Shown: positions 1 through 9,054 of the stretch, one piece after another | Layout of the letters: the number at the start of each line of letters is the position of its first letter | How positions within the stretch are numbered: the first letter of the stretch is position 1 | From: Flavobacterium beibuense | GTDB lineage: Bacteria > Bacteroidota > Bacteroidia > Flavobacteriales > Flavobacteriaceae | Reading direction: 5' to 3' | Assembly (NCBI RefSeq): GCF_004151245.1 | Contig: NZ_JUIW01000011.1 | Location: 1 to 64,000, forward strand | Length of the DNA: 64,000 nucleotides | Program-made: the position numbers and the translations under genes | Notes under the pieces: generated by a model | Told to the model about the DNA's origin: nothing | The model's input: the letters and a program-made list of their open reading frames with translations, nothing else | Databases searched by the model: none

Positions 1-3000
1 GTCAATTACCGACTGTACATCGAAATTCTCAAAACCGTCATTGTCAAAGGCACATTCCTCCAACGCCGTAAGCGCAGGGGCAATAGGTGCAGGGTTGACA
101 TGAAGGGTAATGCGTACTGCTGTCCAGCAACCCGTTACACTGCTCTGTAATCTTGCCCAGATCTCCTCACCGTTAGGGGCTACATAGATATCCGGAAGCT
201 GTGTGGCAGGATCGCCCACTTCCGCCTCTATCTGGCTGTTATAGTAACTAACCGTTACTGATGATACGCCCGCAGCTAGCGCAGAATCATGGCTGTGAAG
301 GTCGAAGTCGGCCTGGCCCGGTACCTCCTCACACTCATAAAAGTCCGTCGCAGCGCTATCGTATGCAGGAAGAGGGGTTACAACAAGATCAAAATCAAAG
401 ACATCATAACACGTGGTTACCGTATTCTCCAGCCTTACATAGATCGTCTGCAGGTTTGGTGTGGTATTGGTATAGGTCGTCGGGTTAGCGATCGCATTAA
501 GCGCCTGGTCCGCATCATTAGGGGTAGCATAGTAGCTTACCGCATAATCCGGGTTACCCCCAGTGATCTCCAAATCTTTTGTGGTTAAATCAAACTCCTC
601 AATCCCGTCTGGGGTCATGTAGTCCGTCTGGTCACATAAAACGTAGTCAGTGATGGGAGCAGGTGGAGCTGGAAGCGGATTGATTATTACATCAAAACTA
701 TCTTCATCATCACATGTATAAGGAGCTGTACCTGTTACTACATAAACATATATTGTTTGTGATGTAGAAACGATATCTCCAGGATTCATTTGAGTTCCTG
801 TACCCTGAGTACCTGTAAAGTAAGACCCTAAGGCAAGGGCAGGAAGCGTATATCCGGTATCCACACAAGCCTCATAAGGACCTGCAGGCAATATTACTTC
901 CGGCTGAGGGTTAACAATTAACTCCAGCTCAGTTGTATTATAAGCTTCTGCAAGAGTATTATTTTGTACTCTTATATAAATAATAGTATCAGGTCCTCCT
1001 AAATAAGCTGTAGGATCAGCAATTTCTGTTCCAGGAACCGGAACTGCCGCATCAGCATCAGCTTCATTTTCATAATACGTAATTGTATATTGTAATGGGT
1101 CTGTTAAACCTTCTACCAGCTGATCTTCATATACAGTCAGGTCAAACATTTCCTCACCATCATATGGTGAAGGCTCACATACTGCAATAGGATCCAGCTC
1201 AGGAAGCGGAACTTCACAGTCAATTATATTTAATGTAAAGCTACGTGTAATGATACAGCCGTTAAGGTAAGGAATAAGAGCTACAAATATTTCCTGACCA
1301 TTAGTAGCCTCATAAGTAGAAGGAGTAAATATAGGATTACCTTCTTCAAGGTCTTCCATAGACTCGAAGTAGATTAGATCATATAAAACTGTATTTCCTT
1401 GTGTTATTGTTGCTGTATTTTGAGTAAGATCAAAAACCATAGGAGCTGTTATATCTCCACACTGAGTAAGATCTACCGGATCATTAAATTCTATATTAGG
1501 CTGGAATTCAATTCTTATTGAATCTTCAAGCTGGCAATCAGGGTTAGAAACAAAAGATGCCAATATTGTATAAACACCAGGCTCATCTACAGTAATCGTT
1601 TCTGTAGTTACAGGCTGGCCAAATTCATCCAATATAAGTTCTCCATCTTTTTCCCATTGATAGGTAAAAGAAGCTCCTTCTGTATTTTCAGCACCAAGTA
1701 CATAAAAATCTTCAGGACAAAGAGCACCACCATTTGCTATAGTCAAATCTTCAGGAAGTACCGGCTGACCGATATTAAAACTACCCGCCTCAAGGAATAC
1801 AGCTGAGTCTAAAGCGTTATCGTTCCTGTCTGCAATAACCAGTTTGATATGGTAAACATCTCCCGGCTCAACATCAGACTCTGCAGTCATAACAACCGTT
1901 TGGCCATTAAAGTCGATAGGAGCAACTGCATTACCAGGAGCATTACCGTTATACTGGGCAAAAAATGCTTCATTTGCAGAAGGACATCCTGCATTATACA
2001 AGTTATTCCTAATAGAAGTTACTGCTACAGGAGTAGTTGTTCCCGGAATCACCGCAAGGTTAGTAACCGGACCGCCTGTTGTTGTATTGTTAAGGAAAAA
2101 GGCAAATGCATCAGAGAAACTACACTGGAAGGTTCCGTATTCTTCGGAAGCAAACAGGAAGTCAAAACTCATATGGTCTGAAATTGGGGTAAAATCAAAC
2201 TCTATAATAGTAGCATCATTATAATTAGCCACATTAAAGCCAAGACCCTGCATGTACGTTAATAACTGGCCATCACCAGCCCAGTTTCCTCCGGAAAGCG
2301 TACCATCACCAGGTGGCACGTTAGTATTAGGCCCTCCTGCCTGAAGAGCATTACCCGATTGAAGGATAAGACCCGACTGAAGATCAAAACTAGAGTTGTT
2401 ACCCTCAAAGTATCCAATACCGTTAACTGTAAGTCCAAAGTTGGTTCCCGTACTCCATGTGATATTGTCTATACCAACACAGTCTACACCAATAAGTACA
2501 TCCCTAACAAGTTCTTCAACTGTATATCTATTTTGTGTAACAGTAACGAAGTTAGAAGATGGCTGATCTGTATCTGTACAGCTCGTACAGGTTGGGATAG
2601 GATCGGGAGTTGCGCTGGTTACGCTTACCTGGTTTTGTAGTGGACCTACCGTTAGATGATAGTCATCCGGAATTTCTATACTCACTTCGTAAGTCATTGA
2701 TTCCCCTGCTGCCAATACCGGTATGGTATTGTGCATGGTACCACTACCTGAAGCACCATTACCTATCCATGTCATTAAAACAATCTGGTAAGGTTTAGCA
2801 TCGTGCACTACTACATTGTATGCATCACTAGGACCAGGGTTAGTTACCGTAATGGTATAAATAGTTTGAGTACCGGCAACATAAGTGCTCTGTCCGTTCG
2901 ATTTAACCGTTACAAGGTTAGCCAACGGATTTGGAGTAGCCGTATGTATACAGTCAGGACAAGCCGGGTTTGGATCAGGAGTTGAACTTGTAACCTGAAC

Positions 3001-4800
3001 CTGATTTACAATATTTGCAGTCTGGTTAAAGTTACTTGGCACCGGCATTACTAACTGGTAAGTTACAACCTCACCTACTGCTATCGAAGCAACATTGTCA
3101 GTAAGGTTACCTGTACCAGAAGTGCCGTTGCTTCCATACCATGTTACAGTAGTTGGGTCTATACCTGCAGGTATAACGTCAGAAACATCTACGTTTTGTG
3201 CCTCTGTAGGACCCATGTTTTCTATTGTAATTGTATATACTGCATCCATTCCTGCCGTATAAGTAGCTCCTGATGCCAAAGTTTTAGTCACTACTAAATC
3301 TGCAGAAGCAGTATCACTATCTGTATCTACACAAGCAGCACATGACGGATCAGGATCCGGAGTTGAACTTGTTACAGTAGTTTCACTTGTTAGTAAGCCC
3401 GTATATCCTACAGGAATATCAAGCGTAATTGTATAGGTTACCACATCGCCCGCAGGAAGTGAGGCGATAAGATCAGACAAAGCTGTATTAATTCCTGATG
3501 AACCGTTGTCTCCTACCCATGAGAAGTTTGTTATTCCGGCAGGAATAGCATTATCGACCTGAACGTTTGTTGCTGCAGTAGGACCATTGTTTGTTACAGT
3601 TACTGTATAAACAGAAGTGGTTCCTGCAGTATATATATTTTGGTTATTTGTATTTACCACAACTATGTCAGCTGAAGCTGATTCATAATCCGTATCGGTA
3701 CAAAATTCGCATGTACCGTCAGTTTCAGGAGTTGAAGTTGTTGCCGAAGCACTAACAACAAAATTACCGGTAAACCCGGCAGGAACATCTACAGTAAGCG
3801 TATAGGTAACTGTTTGCCCTACGTTTAATGTACCTATATTATTTGTTAAGTTGGCTTGTGTTCCTGAAGAACCGTTACTTCCTGTCCATGTTACGTTAGT
3901 AACAGATGCTGGAACGGTGAAAAATGCATTAACGTTAGCCGCAGCAACAGTACCGTTATTAGAAACGGTTACCGTATAAACAGAAGGTGAGCCCGGAGTA
4001 TAAACTTCCTGCCCATCAGTATTTACAATTACGATATCTGTCCCTACAGAAGGATAATCAGTATCTGTACACTGATCGCATGTAGGAGTAGGATCGTTTA
4101 CACCATCATAAGTAACCGTACTTACAATAGGGTTTGTAAAACCTACAGGAACATCAAGTGTAACCGTATAAGTTACCGTTGTACCTACAGGTAATGATGC
4201 GATAACATCATTTAGTGCAACGTTAGTTCCTGAAGAACCATTATCACCTGTCCATGAGAAGTTTGTTATTCCCGCAGGAATAGGATTGTTAACTGCAACG
4301 TTTGCAGCATTTTCAGGACCATTATTAGTTACTGTTACTGTATATACAGATTGTGTACCCGGGATATAATTAGTTTGCCCGTTTGTATTAACAACCTCTA
4401 TATCCGATAAAGTATCGTAAGTCACTATTGCATCTGGCAGAGGATCGGTAAATGTACCCGGTATCTGAATATTAATAGTATAACTCACCGTTTGGTTTAC
4501 ACCAAGCGATGCAATAGTACTGTTAACCGGTACGTTTGTACCTGATGTACCGTTACTTCCAGTCCACCAAAACCTTACAATCCCGTTTGGAATAGGAAGG
4601 AGTCCGGGGGGAATAGCATAATACGTATTTACATTTGATGCCGGAGATGGTCCGTTATTTGTTACCATAATGGTAAACGTTAGTAACTCTCCCCCCTCAT
4701 ATTCATTAGTGGGATTAGTACTAAAAACGACCAAATCAGACTGCGCATACGTAGTAATTGTTGTTAAAAACAAAAACGCTGTTAGTAGTAATCTAATCAT
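1..4800 (-). CDS. Giant secreted repeat protein with DUF11-like repeats and a choice-of-anchor-L domain (partial)
   Basis: The reading frame is open from an ATG at 4798-4800 to the left edge (1600 codons seen) and has no stop, so the C-terminus lies outside the window. Residues 1-20 form a signal peptide (MIRLLLTAFLF...TTYAQ). Six DUF11/CARDB-like repeats of about 115-125 residues follow, each with a VTNNGP-type strand and a W-G-NG-SSGT segment; most end in CxxC-TDTD. Next comes a choice-of-anchor-L domain (YTVEELVRDVLIG, FASEEYG, DAFAFFL, IRNNLYNAGCP). Then come Ig/SprB-like modules with a recurring C...FDLT signature. Such proteins in this family usually end in a T9SS type B (gliding motility-associated) sorting domain, but that part is not visible. 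I infer a surface adhesin or gliding-related protein. Exact ligands are unknown. Confidence 0.88.
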   Translation of the reverse strand, partial: MIRLLLTAFLFLTTITTYAQSDLVVFSTNPTNEYEGGELLTFTIMVTNNGPSPASNVNTYYAIPPGLLPIPNGIVRFWWTGSNGTSGTNVPVNSTIASLGVNQTVSYTINIQIPGTFTDPLPDAIVTYDTLSDIEVVNTNGQTNYIPGTQSVYTVTVTNNGPENAANVAVNNPIPAGITNFSWTGDNGSSGTNVALNDVIASLPVGTTVTYTVTLDVPVGFTNPIVSTVTYDGVNDPTPTCDQCTDTDYPSVGTDIVIVNTDGQEVYTPGSPSVYTVTVSNNGTVAAANVNAFFTVPASVTNVTWTGSNGSSGTQANLTNNIGTLNVGQTVTYTLTVDVPAGFTGNFVVSASATTSTPETDGTCEFCTDTDYESASADIVVVNTNNQNIYTAGTTSVYTVTVTNNGPTAATNVQVDNAIPAGITNFSWVGDNGSSGINTALSDLIASLPAGDVVTYTITLDIPVGYTGLLTSETTVTSSTPDPDPSCAACVDTDSDTASADLVVTKTLASGATYTAGMDAVYTITIENMGPTEAQNVDVSDVIPAGIDPTTVTWYGSNGTSGTGNLTDNVASIAVGEVVTYQLVMPVPSNFNQTANIVNQVQVTSSTPDPNPACPDCIHTATPNPLANLVTVKSNGQSTYVAGTQTIYTITVTNPGPSDAYNVVVHDAKPYQIVLMTWIGNGASGSGTMHNTIPVLAAGESMTYEVSIEIPDDYHLTVGPLQNQVSVTSATPDPIPTCTSCTDTDQPSSNFVTVTQNRYTVEELVRDVLIGVDCVGIDNITWSTGTNFGLTVNGIGYFEGNNSSFDLQSGLILQSGNALQAGGPNTNVPPGDGTLSGGNWAGDGQLLTYMQGLGFNVANYNDATIIEFDFTPISDHMSFDFLFASEEYGTFQCSFSDAFAFFLNNTTTGGPVTNLAVIPGTTTPVAVTSIRNNLYNAGCPSANEAFFAQYNGNAPGNAVAPIDFNGQTVVMTAESDVEPGDVYHIKLVIADRNDNALDSAVFLEAGSFNIGQPVLPEDLTIANGGALCPEDFYVLGAENTEGASFTYQWEKDGELILDEFGQPVTTETITVDEPGVYTILASFVSNPDCQLEDSIRIEFQPNIEFNDPVDLTQCGDITAPMVFDLTQNTATITQGNTVLYDLIYFESMEDLEEGNPIFTPSTYEATNGQEIFVALIPYLNGCIITRSFTLNIIDCEVPLPELDPIAVCEPSPYDGEEMFDLTVYEDQLVEGLTDPLQYTITYYENEADADAAVPVPGTEIADPTAYLGGPDTIIYIRVQNNTLAEAYNTTELELIVNPQPEVILPAGPYEACVDTGYTLPALALGSYFTGTQGTGTQMNPGDIVSTSQTIYVYVVTGTAPYTCDDEDSFDVIINPLPAPPAPITDYVLCDQTDYMTPDGIEEFDLTTKDLEITGGNPDYAVSYYATPNDADQALNAIANPTTYTNTTPNLQTIYVRLENTVTTCYDVFDFDLVVTPLPAYDSAATDFYECEEVPGQADFDLHSHDSALAAGVSSVTVSYYNSQIEAEVGDPATQLPDIYVAPNGEEIWARLQSSVTGCWTAVRITLHVNPAPIAPALTALEECAFDNDGFENFDVQSVID
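2560..4740 (-). repeat. Six tandem DUF11-like protein repeats
   Basis: Six imperfect protein-level repeats begin near S/D-L-V-V, D-I-E-V-V, D-I-V-I-V, A-D-I-V-V-V, A-D-L-V-V and A-N-L-V-T-V. Five carry a short C-terminal linker of the form TCxxCTDTD (TCDQC, TCEFC, SCAAC, ACPDC, TCTSC). The first copy lacks the cysteine pair. DNA identity between copies is moderate, so the array is old or diversifying rather than freshly amplified. Boundaries are approximate. Confidence 0.8.
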
Positions 4801-4875
4801 ATAGCAAATTTTATTAATGAGCCGTTAGTAATCAATTTAATAAACATTTAAAAAAATGTTAGAATATTAAAAAAT

Positions 4876-4883
4876 CAAATATA
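4876..4883 (-). promoter_or_regulatory. Candidate -7 element for the giant adhesin gene
   Basis: TATATTTG on the minus strand matches the Bacteroidota TAnnTTTG element. It would start a transcript about 70 nt before the ATG. I see no good TTTG at the expected -33 distance, so this is tentative. The surrounding 4801-4990 stretch is extremely AT-rich and holds no gene. Confidence 0.4.
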
Positions 4884-5054
4884 ATTATTCAATAAAATAT
4901 TAGCAGTTAAATTTCAAAAAATCACAAAATTCATGAAAATTTCAAAAATTATTAACTCTAATATCCCGTAAAATAAATATAATCCTGCTTTACTGTAACA
5001 TTCACAAAGTAATTTACCCTACCCATTAATTAATATTTTTTTAGCAATTGTTTG

Positions 5055-5062
5055 TACCTTTG
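5055..5062 (+). promoter_or_regulatory. Candidate -7 element for the NifU-family gene
   Basis: TACCTTTG fits TAnnTTTG and lies 20 nt before the ATG at 5083, giving a leader of roughly 15 nt. The -33 side is only an AT-rich tract. Confidence 0.5.
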
Positions 5063-5082
5063 CAACCTAAATATCTGTAAAC

Positions 5083-5982
5083 ATGGAAAAAATAAATATA
5101 CAGCCAACACAAAATCCTTCAATCGTAAAGTTTGAGTTCAGCGATTTTATAGCTAAAAACGGCAACTACGAATACAAAAACATTGATGAAACTGCCAGCT
5201 CACCTCTTGCAAAGCAGCTTTTCTTCCTTCCGTTTGTAAAGACCGTATATATTTCGGGTAACTTTATAGCTGTTGAAAAGTATTCAATTGTTGAATGGGG
5301 AGATGTACAGGATGAAGTAGCTTCTCAAATTGAAGATTTTGTAAATAAAGGCGGTGAAATATTAAAAGAAGAAGCTGAAACTACAAAGAAAGTACCTTCT
5401 ACAGTATATGTGGAAAGCACTCCTAACCCAGCGGTATTAAAGTTTGTCTCTAACAAGAGACTTACTAAAACACCTGCCGAGTTTAAAAACATAGACGAAA
5501 CGCTTCCGTCGCCATTAGCAAAAGAACTTTTCAAGTTTCCGTTTATTAAGGAAGTATTTATAGATGAGAATTATGTATCCATCACTAAATATGCGGTAAC
5601 GGAATGGGATGAGATAACCGCTGAAATCCGTTCGTTCATTAAAGTATTTATTGAAGAAGGAAAAACAGTAATAGACGAATCGTTATTACAAAAAGCACCG
5701 CAAAGCGAAAAACAGCAGGAAGCTTATTTTGATTCTCTTGACTCTACCTCACAACGCATTATTAATATACTGGAGGAATATGTAAAACCTGCAGTAGCCG
5801 GAGACGGTGGTAATATTGCTTTTGATTCGTATGATGAAAAAGAGAAACGCGTTAAGGTTATTCTTCAGGGAGCCTGTAGCGGATGCCCTTCATCAACATT
5901 TACTCTTAAAAGTGGTATTGAGAATATGCTGAAGGACATGCTTAACGATCATGACATTAAAGTAGAAGCACTAAACGCTTAA
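5083..5982 (+). CDS. NifU-family Fe-S scaffold protein with duplicated N-terminal domain
   Basis: A 299-residue protein with three domains. Residues about 5-90 and 105-195 are two copies of the Nfu/NifU N-terminal fold; both contain F/Y-K-N-I-D-E-T, S-PLAK-L-F and a V/I-T/E-K-Y-x-V-x-E-W segment. Residues about 222-295 are the C-terminal NifU domain, with the cluster-binding pair C265 and C268 in GACSGCPSS. It should act in the cytoplasm as a scaffold or carrier that passes Fe-S clusters to apoproteins. It stands alone, with its own promoter upstream and a strong terminator shared with the convergent AsmA-like gene. The duplicated N-terminal domain is common in Bacteroidota members of this family; its specific role is not known from sequence. 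Confidence 0.9.
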   Translation: MEKINIQPTQNPSIVKFEFSDFIAKNGNYEYKNIDETASSPLAKQLFFLPFVKTVYISGNFIAVEKYSIVEWGDVQDEVASQIEDFVNKGGEILKEEAETTKKVPSTVYVESTPNPAVLKFVSNKRLTKTPAEFKNIDETLPSPLAKELFKFPFIKEVFIDENYVSITKYAVTEWDEITAEIRSFIKVFIEEGKTVIDESLLQKAPQSEKQQEAYFDSLDSTSQRIINILEEYVKPAVAGDGGNIAFDSYDEKEKRVKVILQGACSGCPSSTFTLKSGIENMLKDMLNDHDIKVEALNA

Positions 5983-5986
5983 TCAT

Positions 5987-6015
5987 AAAAATCCCGGCTA
6001 AGCCGGGATTTTTTT
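5987..6015. terminator. Bidirectional intrinsic terminator
   Basis: AATCCCGGC and GCCGGGATT form a 9-bp stem with a TAA loop, flanked by A-rich and T-rich runs. It can end both the NifU gene (plus) and the AsmA-like gene (minus). Confidence 0.9.
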
Positions 6016-8896
6016 ATTTATTATCAGTAGCATCTTCCTGTTCGTTTTCCGGTTTTACTTCCTGTGCAGGTTTAGCTGTATCATCCGGATTGTCTTGAGG
6101 CTGAACGGTTCCTCCCTCTTCCCTGCCGCCTTCATCAACAACCTGATTAAGTTCTTCATTATATTGTGATTCCGGAATCTCCTCTCCCGTTTTACTGAAA
6201 ATCTTTATTTTAGGATTATCCTGATTACCCGTTACTACTACCGGCACACCAATAATGCCTAACGGTGGCAAACCTAATCTTATTCGCAAATCAAGATCCC
6301 CTTTTAAACTGGTTTTTCCTGCTATTTTTGGCCTGAAGCCTGAAACCTTAAACTTAAAAGGCTCCATAGTTATGATACTATTCTTTATAGTCGACTTGAT
6401 TTCTATATCCTCAAGATGCGGATCACTTAAGTCTTCCTTACCCGTTTTTGAACTTAATACATTAAACAGTTTGTATCCAGAAACCTTTACATCGCGCACC
6501 CATAATGTACCACCACCTTTTAAGGACTCGTAGACCGGAGCCATATCAGCACTCAAATCGCCTTCTATGGTATAGTCGGCAGAAATAATACCTTCAGCAT
6601 TCTCTGCTGACGAAGCCAGTTCCCTAAACAACGGGATTTCCTCATAGGCTTTTTTCACATCAAAGTCTTTGGCCTTTAGATGCAGCTTAAAGTTGGCCGA
6701 GGTAAGCGACTCATCATCATAATCGGCATCAATACCTACCTTACATCCTATAACAGAAAAAGAACCGTTTTGCAATACAAGTTTACCCTTATTAATGGCA
6801 ATCCTTCCTGAAAGATCGTTTAAAACAATATCAGTATACTCTATCCTCTTAGCGTTTGCATTGAGTTCTAAATCAAGATTTGGAGGCAGTGTTACTACTC
6901 CCGATTGTTTCGGACTTTGCTCCACAACTATTTTTTCCATCTCATCTTTACCAGCAACTACTTGTGAAGCCATAAATTCGTCAACATTTATTACACCTGA
7001 ATTATTGGTAAAACTTCCCTTAATAGTTGTACTGGAATCAAAAAAGTAATTTACGGCATTAAAAAGATAACCGTTTAAAGAAAAATCAGACTTGCCGTAA
7101 GTGGCACTAAAAGAGTTGAACCACATCTTTTCGTTCTCAAAAGTAAACCTACCTTCGCTTATGTTAAATGCCTTAGGAAAATACTCGGTAGTTGCCGTAA
7201 TGTCTCTTAATAGAAGTGTCCCTTTGTTATTGAGTTTATTATACTGACCATTTACCGCATAGCTTTGCCTGCCCTGCAAAGAAAGGTCGGCTTTGGCATA
7301 ACCATGTATATCAACACCTTCTACCGCAAATACTTTATAAATCTTCGCAATATCAAGCTCACCCTTAGCCTGTATATCATACAACACATCATTAAAGTTG
7401 GAAAGCGTTGCATTTATATAGACCGGATTATCCTCAAAAACAAATGATGCCGGGGTAACGGCAATTTTTAAATCCTCAAAAGTACCTTCGTTATTCTGTA
7501 CTGAGGCAATCAGTTTTATATTCTTTATAGGATTAGGGTAATACTTTGTTTTAAGCTCCCCGTTTTGCAGGCTAAAGCCTCCACTTGTTTTTGGAAAAAG
7601 ACCCTTATCCTTATTAAAAACACCTCTTGCCTTGATATCTGCCTTAAGGGTACCTTTTATATCAAAAGCATTAATCCCTATAGTATTATTAAGTGTTTGA
7701 AGATTTACCGAACCCTTTACATTTGCCTTGAGATCCATATCGGGAAAGTTTTTGGAAACCACATCGGCATGAAAAAAATCTTTTGCTACTTTAAAGTCTA
7801 ATTTTCTCAATTTTAAATCGAGTTTTCTAAAATCCAGCGACGGTACTAACGCACTTACATCCAAGTCAAAATCGGTAAGCGGAAACGGCGACTCCTTATA
7901 ATGTATAAAACCGTCCGTCACCTTTAGATTAAAGCCTAAATCGGGCTGTTTGTTTCGGGCAGCATCATATCTGCCTTTAAAAACAAACTGAAAATCGCTT
8001 TGCCCTTTTATCTTCGTATCTTTTTTCCACTGACTATAATCGGGCGGTAAAAGTGATAAAAGCTCACTAAACTTATGTTTTTTTGAAATCGCATTAATAT
8101 CTATGTCATATCCGTTTTTAAGGATGGTAAAAAAACCTGTAAACTCTAAAGGAAAATGATTTATGCGCAGCTCATTCTTCTCTAAAACAAAGGATAATGA
8201 GTTAGTATTGATTCGCGTTATAAGATCGGCATGCACCCTTTTCTTTTCCAGATAGGGAATCCCATCATAAAAGAAGTCGAGCGAATCTATGAGGGCATCG
8301 GTTCGTAAGTCAAAAACATCTTCACTTAAATCACCCTTACCTACGTAATTAAAGCCGAATGCCTCAGTAAATATCTTAGCCGACTTATCGTTATACCTGA
8401 TATGGCAATTTTCAAAGTCAACGCGCTCCAACCTTAAAGAAGTATTAGAGTCAATGGTATCAGGTGTTTTTTCCTGAGAAACATATACATTATAATTGGC
8501 TTCTCCTTTTTCATTTACCATTACATCTATAAAGGCGTCTGACACATATACCTCATCAATCTTAATCTCACGGTCAAAAATGAGCCTCTTAAGGTTGACA
8601 CCAAACGCCACTTCATCGGCTTTTAAAAGCGTATCATTTCTAAAAGGAGCCGACCCCTTTAAAGAGAAGTCATTTAACGATACTGTAAGTGAAGGGAAAT
8701 GTGTGAAGAATGAAAATTTAGAATCGGTAAAATTCAATTCCCCGTCAAGGCTTTTGTTTGCAAAGTTCTTTACCTGTTGTGCTATGGTTCCCGGAAAAAC
8801 AAGTGGAATAAGGTAAAGCAACAGCAGTACACCGGCTATAAAGCCTCCCAGCCATTTTAAACCGGTAATGAGTATTTTTTTAACAGGCACTTTCAT
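6014..8896 (-). CDS. AsmA-like outer-membrane biogenesis family protein
   Basis: The frame extends to 8944, but the ATG at 8894-8896 (MKVPVKKILITG...) gives the usual short basic N-terminus followed by one membrane segment (LKWLGGFIAGVLLLLYLIPLVF). I therefore prefer 960 residues to 976. The rest is a long periplasmic beta-rich region typical of AsmA/DUF748 proteins, such as FTDSKFSFFTHFPSLTVSL near the start and SLKGDLDLRIRLGLPPLG near the end. The tail (about 60 residues) is acidic, with many P, E, Q and D. Relatives of AsmA/TamB are thought to bridge the periplasm and move lipids to the outer membrane. That role is inferred from the family only. It is a single gene, convergent with the NifU gene. 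Confidence 0.85.
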   Translation of the reverse strand: MKVPVKKILITGLKWLGGFIAGVLLLLYLIPLVFPGTIAQQVKNFANKSLDGELNFTDSKFSFFTHFPSLTVSLNDFSLKGSAPFRNDTLLKADEVAFGVNLKRLIFDREIKIDEVYVSDAFIDVMVNEKGEANYNVYVSQEKTPDTIDSNTSLRLERVDFENCHIRYNDKSAKIFTEAFGFNYVGKGDLSEDVFDLRTDALIDSLDFFYDGIPYLEKKRVHADLITRINTNSLSFVLEKNELRINHFPLEFTGFFTILKNGYDIDINAISKKHKFSELLSLLPPDYSQWKKDTKIKGQSDFQFVFKGRYDAARNKQPDLGFNLKVTDGFIHYKESPFPLTDFDLDVSALVPSLDFRKLDLKLRKLDFKVAKDFFHADVVSKNFPDMDLKANVKGSVNLQTLNNTIGINAFDIKGTLKADIKARGVFNKDKGLFPKTSGGFSLQNGELKTKYYPNPIKNIKLIASVQNNEGTFEDLKIAVTPASFVFEDNPVYINATLSNFNDVLYDIQAKGELDIAKIYKVFAVEGVDIHGYAKADLSLQGRQSYAVNGQYNKLNNKGTLLLRDITATTEYFPKAFNISEGRFTFENEKMWFNSFSATYGKSDFSLNGYLFNAVNYFFDSSTTIKGSFTNNSGVINVDEFMASQVVAGKDEMEKIVVEQSPKQSGVVTLPPNLDLELNANAKRIEYTDIVLNDLSGRIAINKGKLVLQNGSFSVIGCKVGIDADYDDESLTSANFKLHLKAKDFDVKKAYEEIPLFRELASSAENAEGIISADYTIEGDLSADMAPVYESLKGGGTLWVRDVKVSGYKLFNVLSSKTGKEDLSDPHLEDIEIKSTIKNSIITMEPFKFKVSGFRPKIAGKTSLKGDLDLRIRLGLPPLGIIGVPVVVTGNQDNPKIKIFSKTGEEIPESQYNEELNQVVDEGGREEGGTVQPQDNPDDTAKPAQEVKPENEQEDATDNK

Positions 8897-9054
8897 ACCT
8901 TTTCTGTTTACATCCTCTAATAAAGTTATGTAATTTACTGACACAAAGTTCTTTCCTGTTAATATTTTTCTAAAGTTTAACTTGTTATTAATATTTGTTG
9001 CCAGTTAACCCAAATTAAAATAACTTTACTTCTTTCAAGAAAAACATGTAATTC

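Noticed and set aside
261..2985. Several plus-strand frames of 60-110 codons
   Set aside because: They lie antisense to the continuous giant adhesin frame, have no promoter or starts of quality, and unnatural composition.
2560..4740. Repeat array considered as CRISPR or satellite DNA
   Set aside because: Period is about 350 bp, copies are imperfect, and all are in one open protein frame with clear DUF11-like domains.
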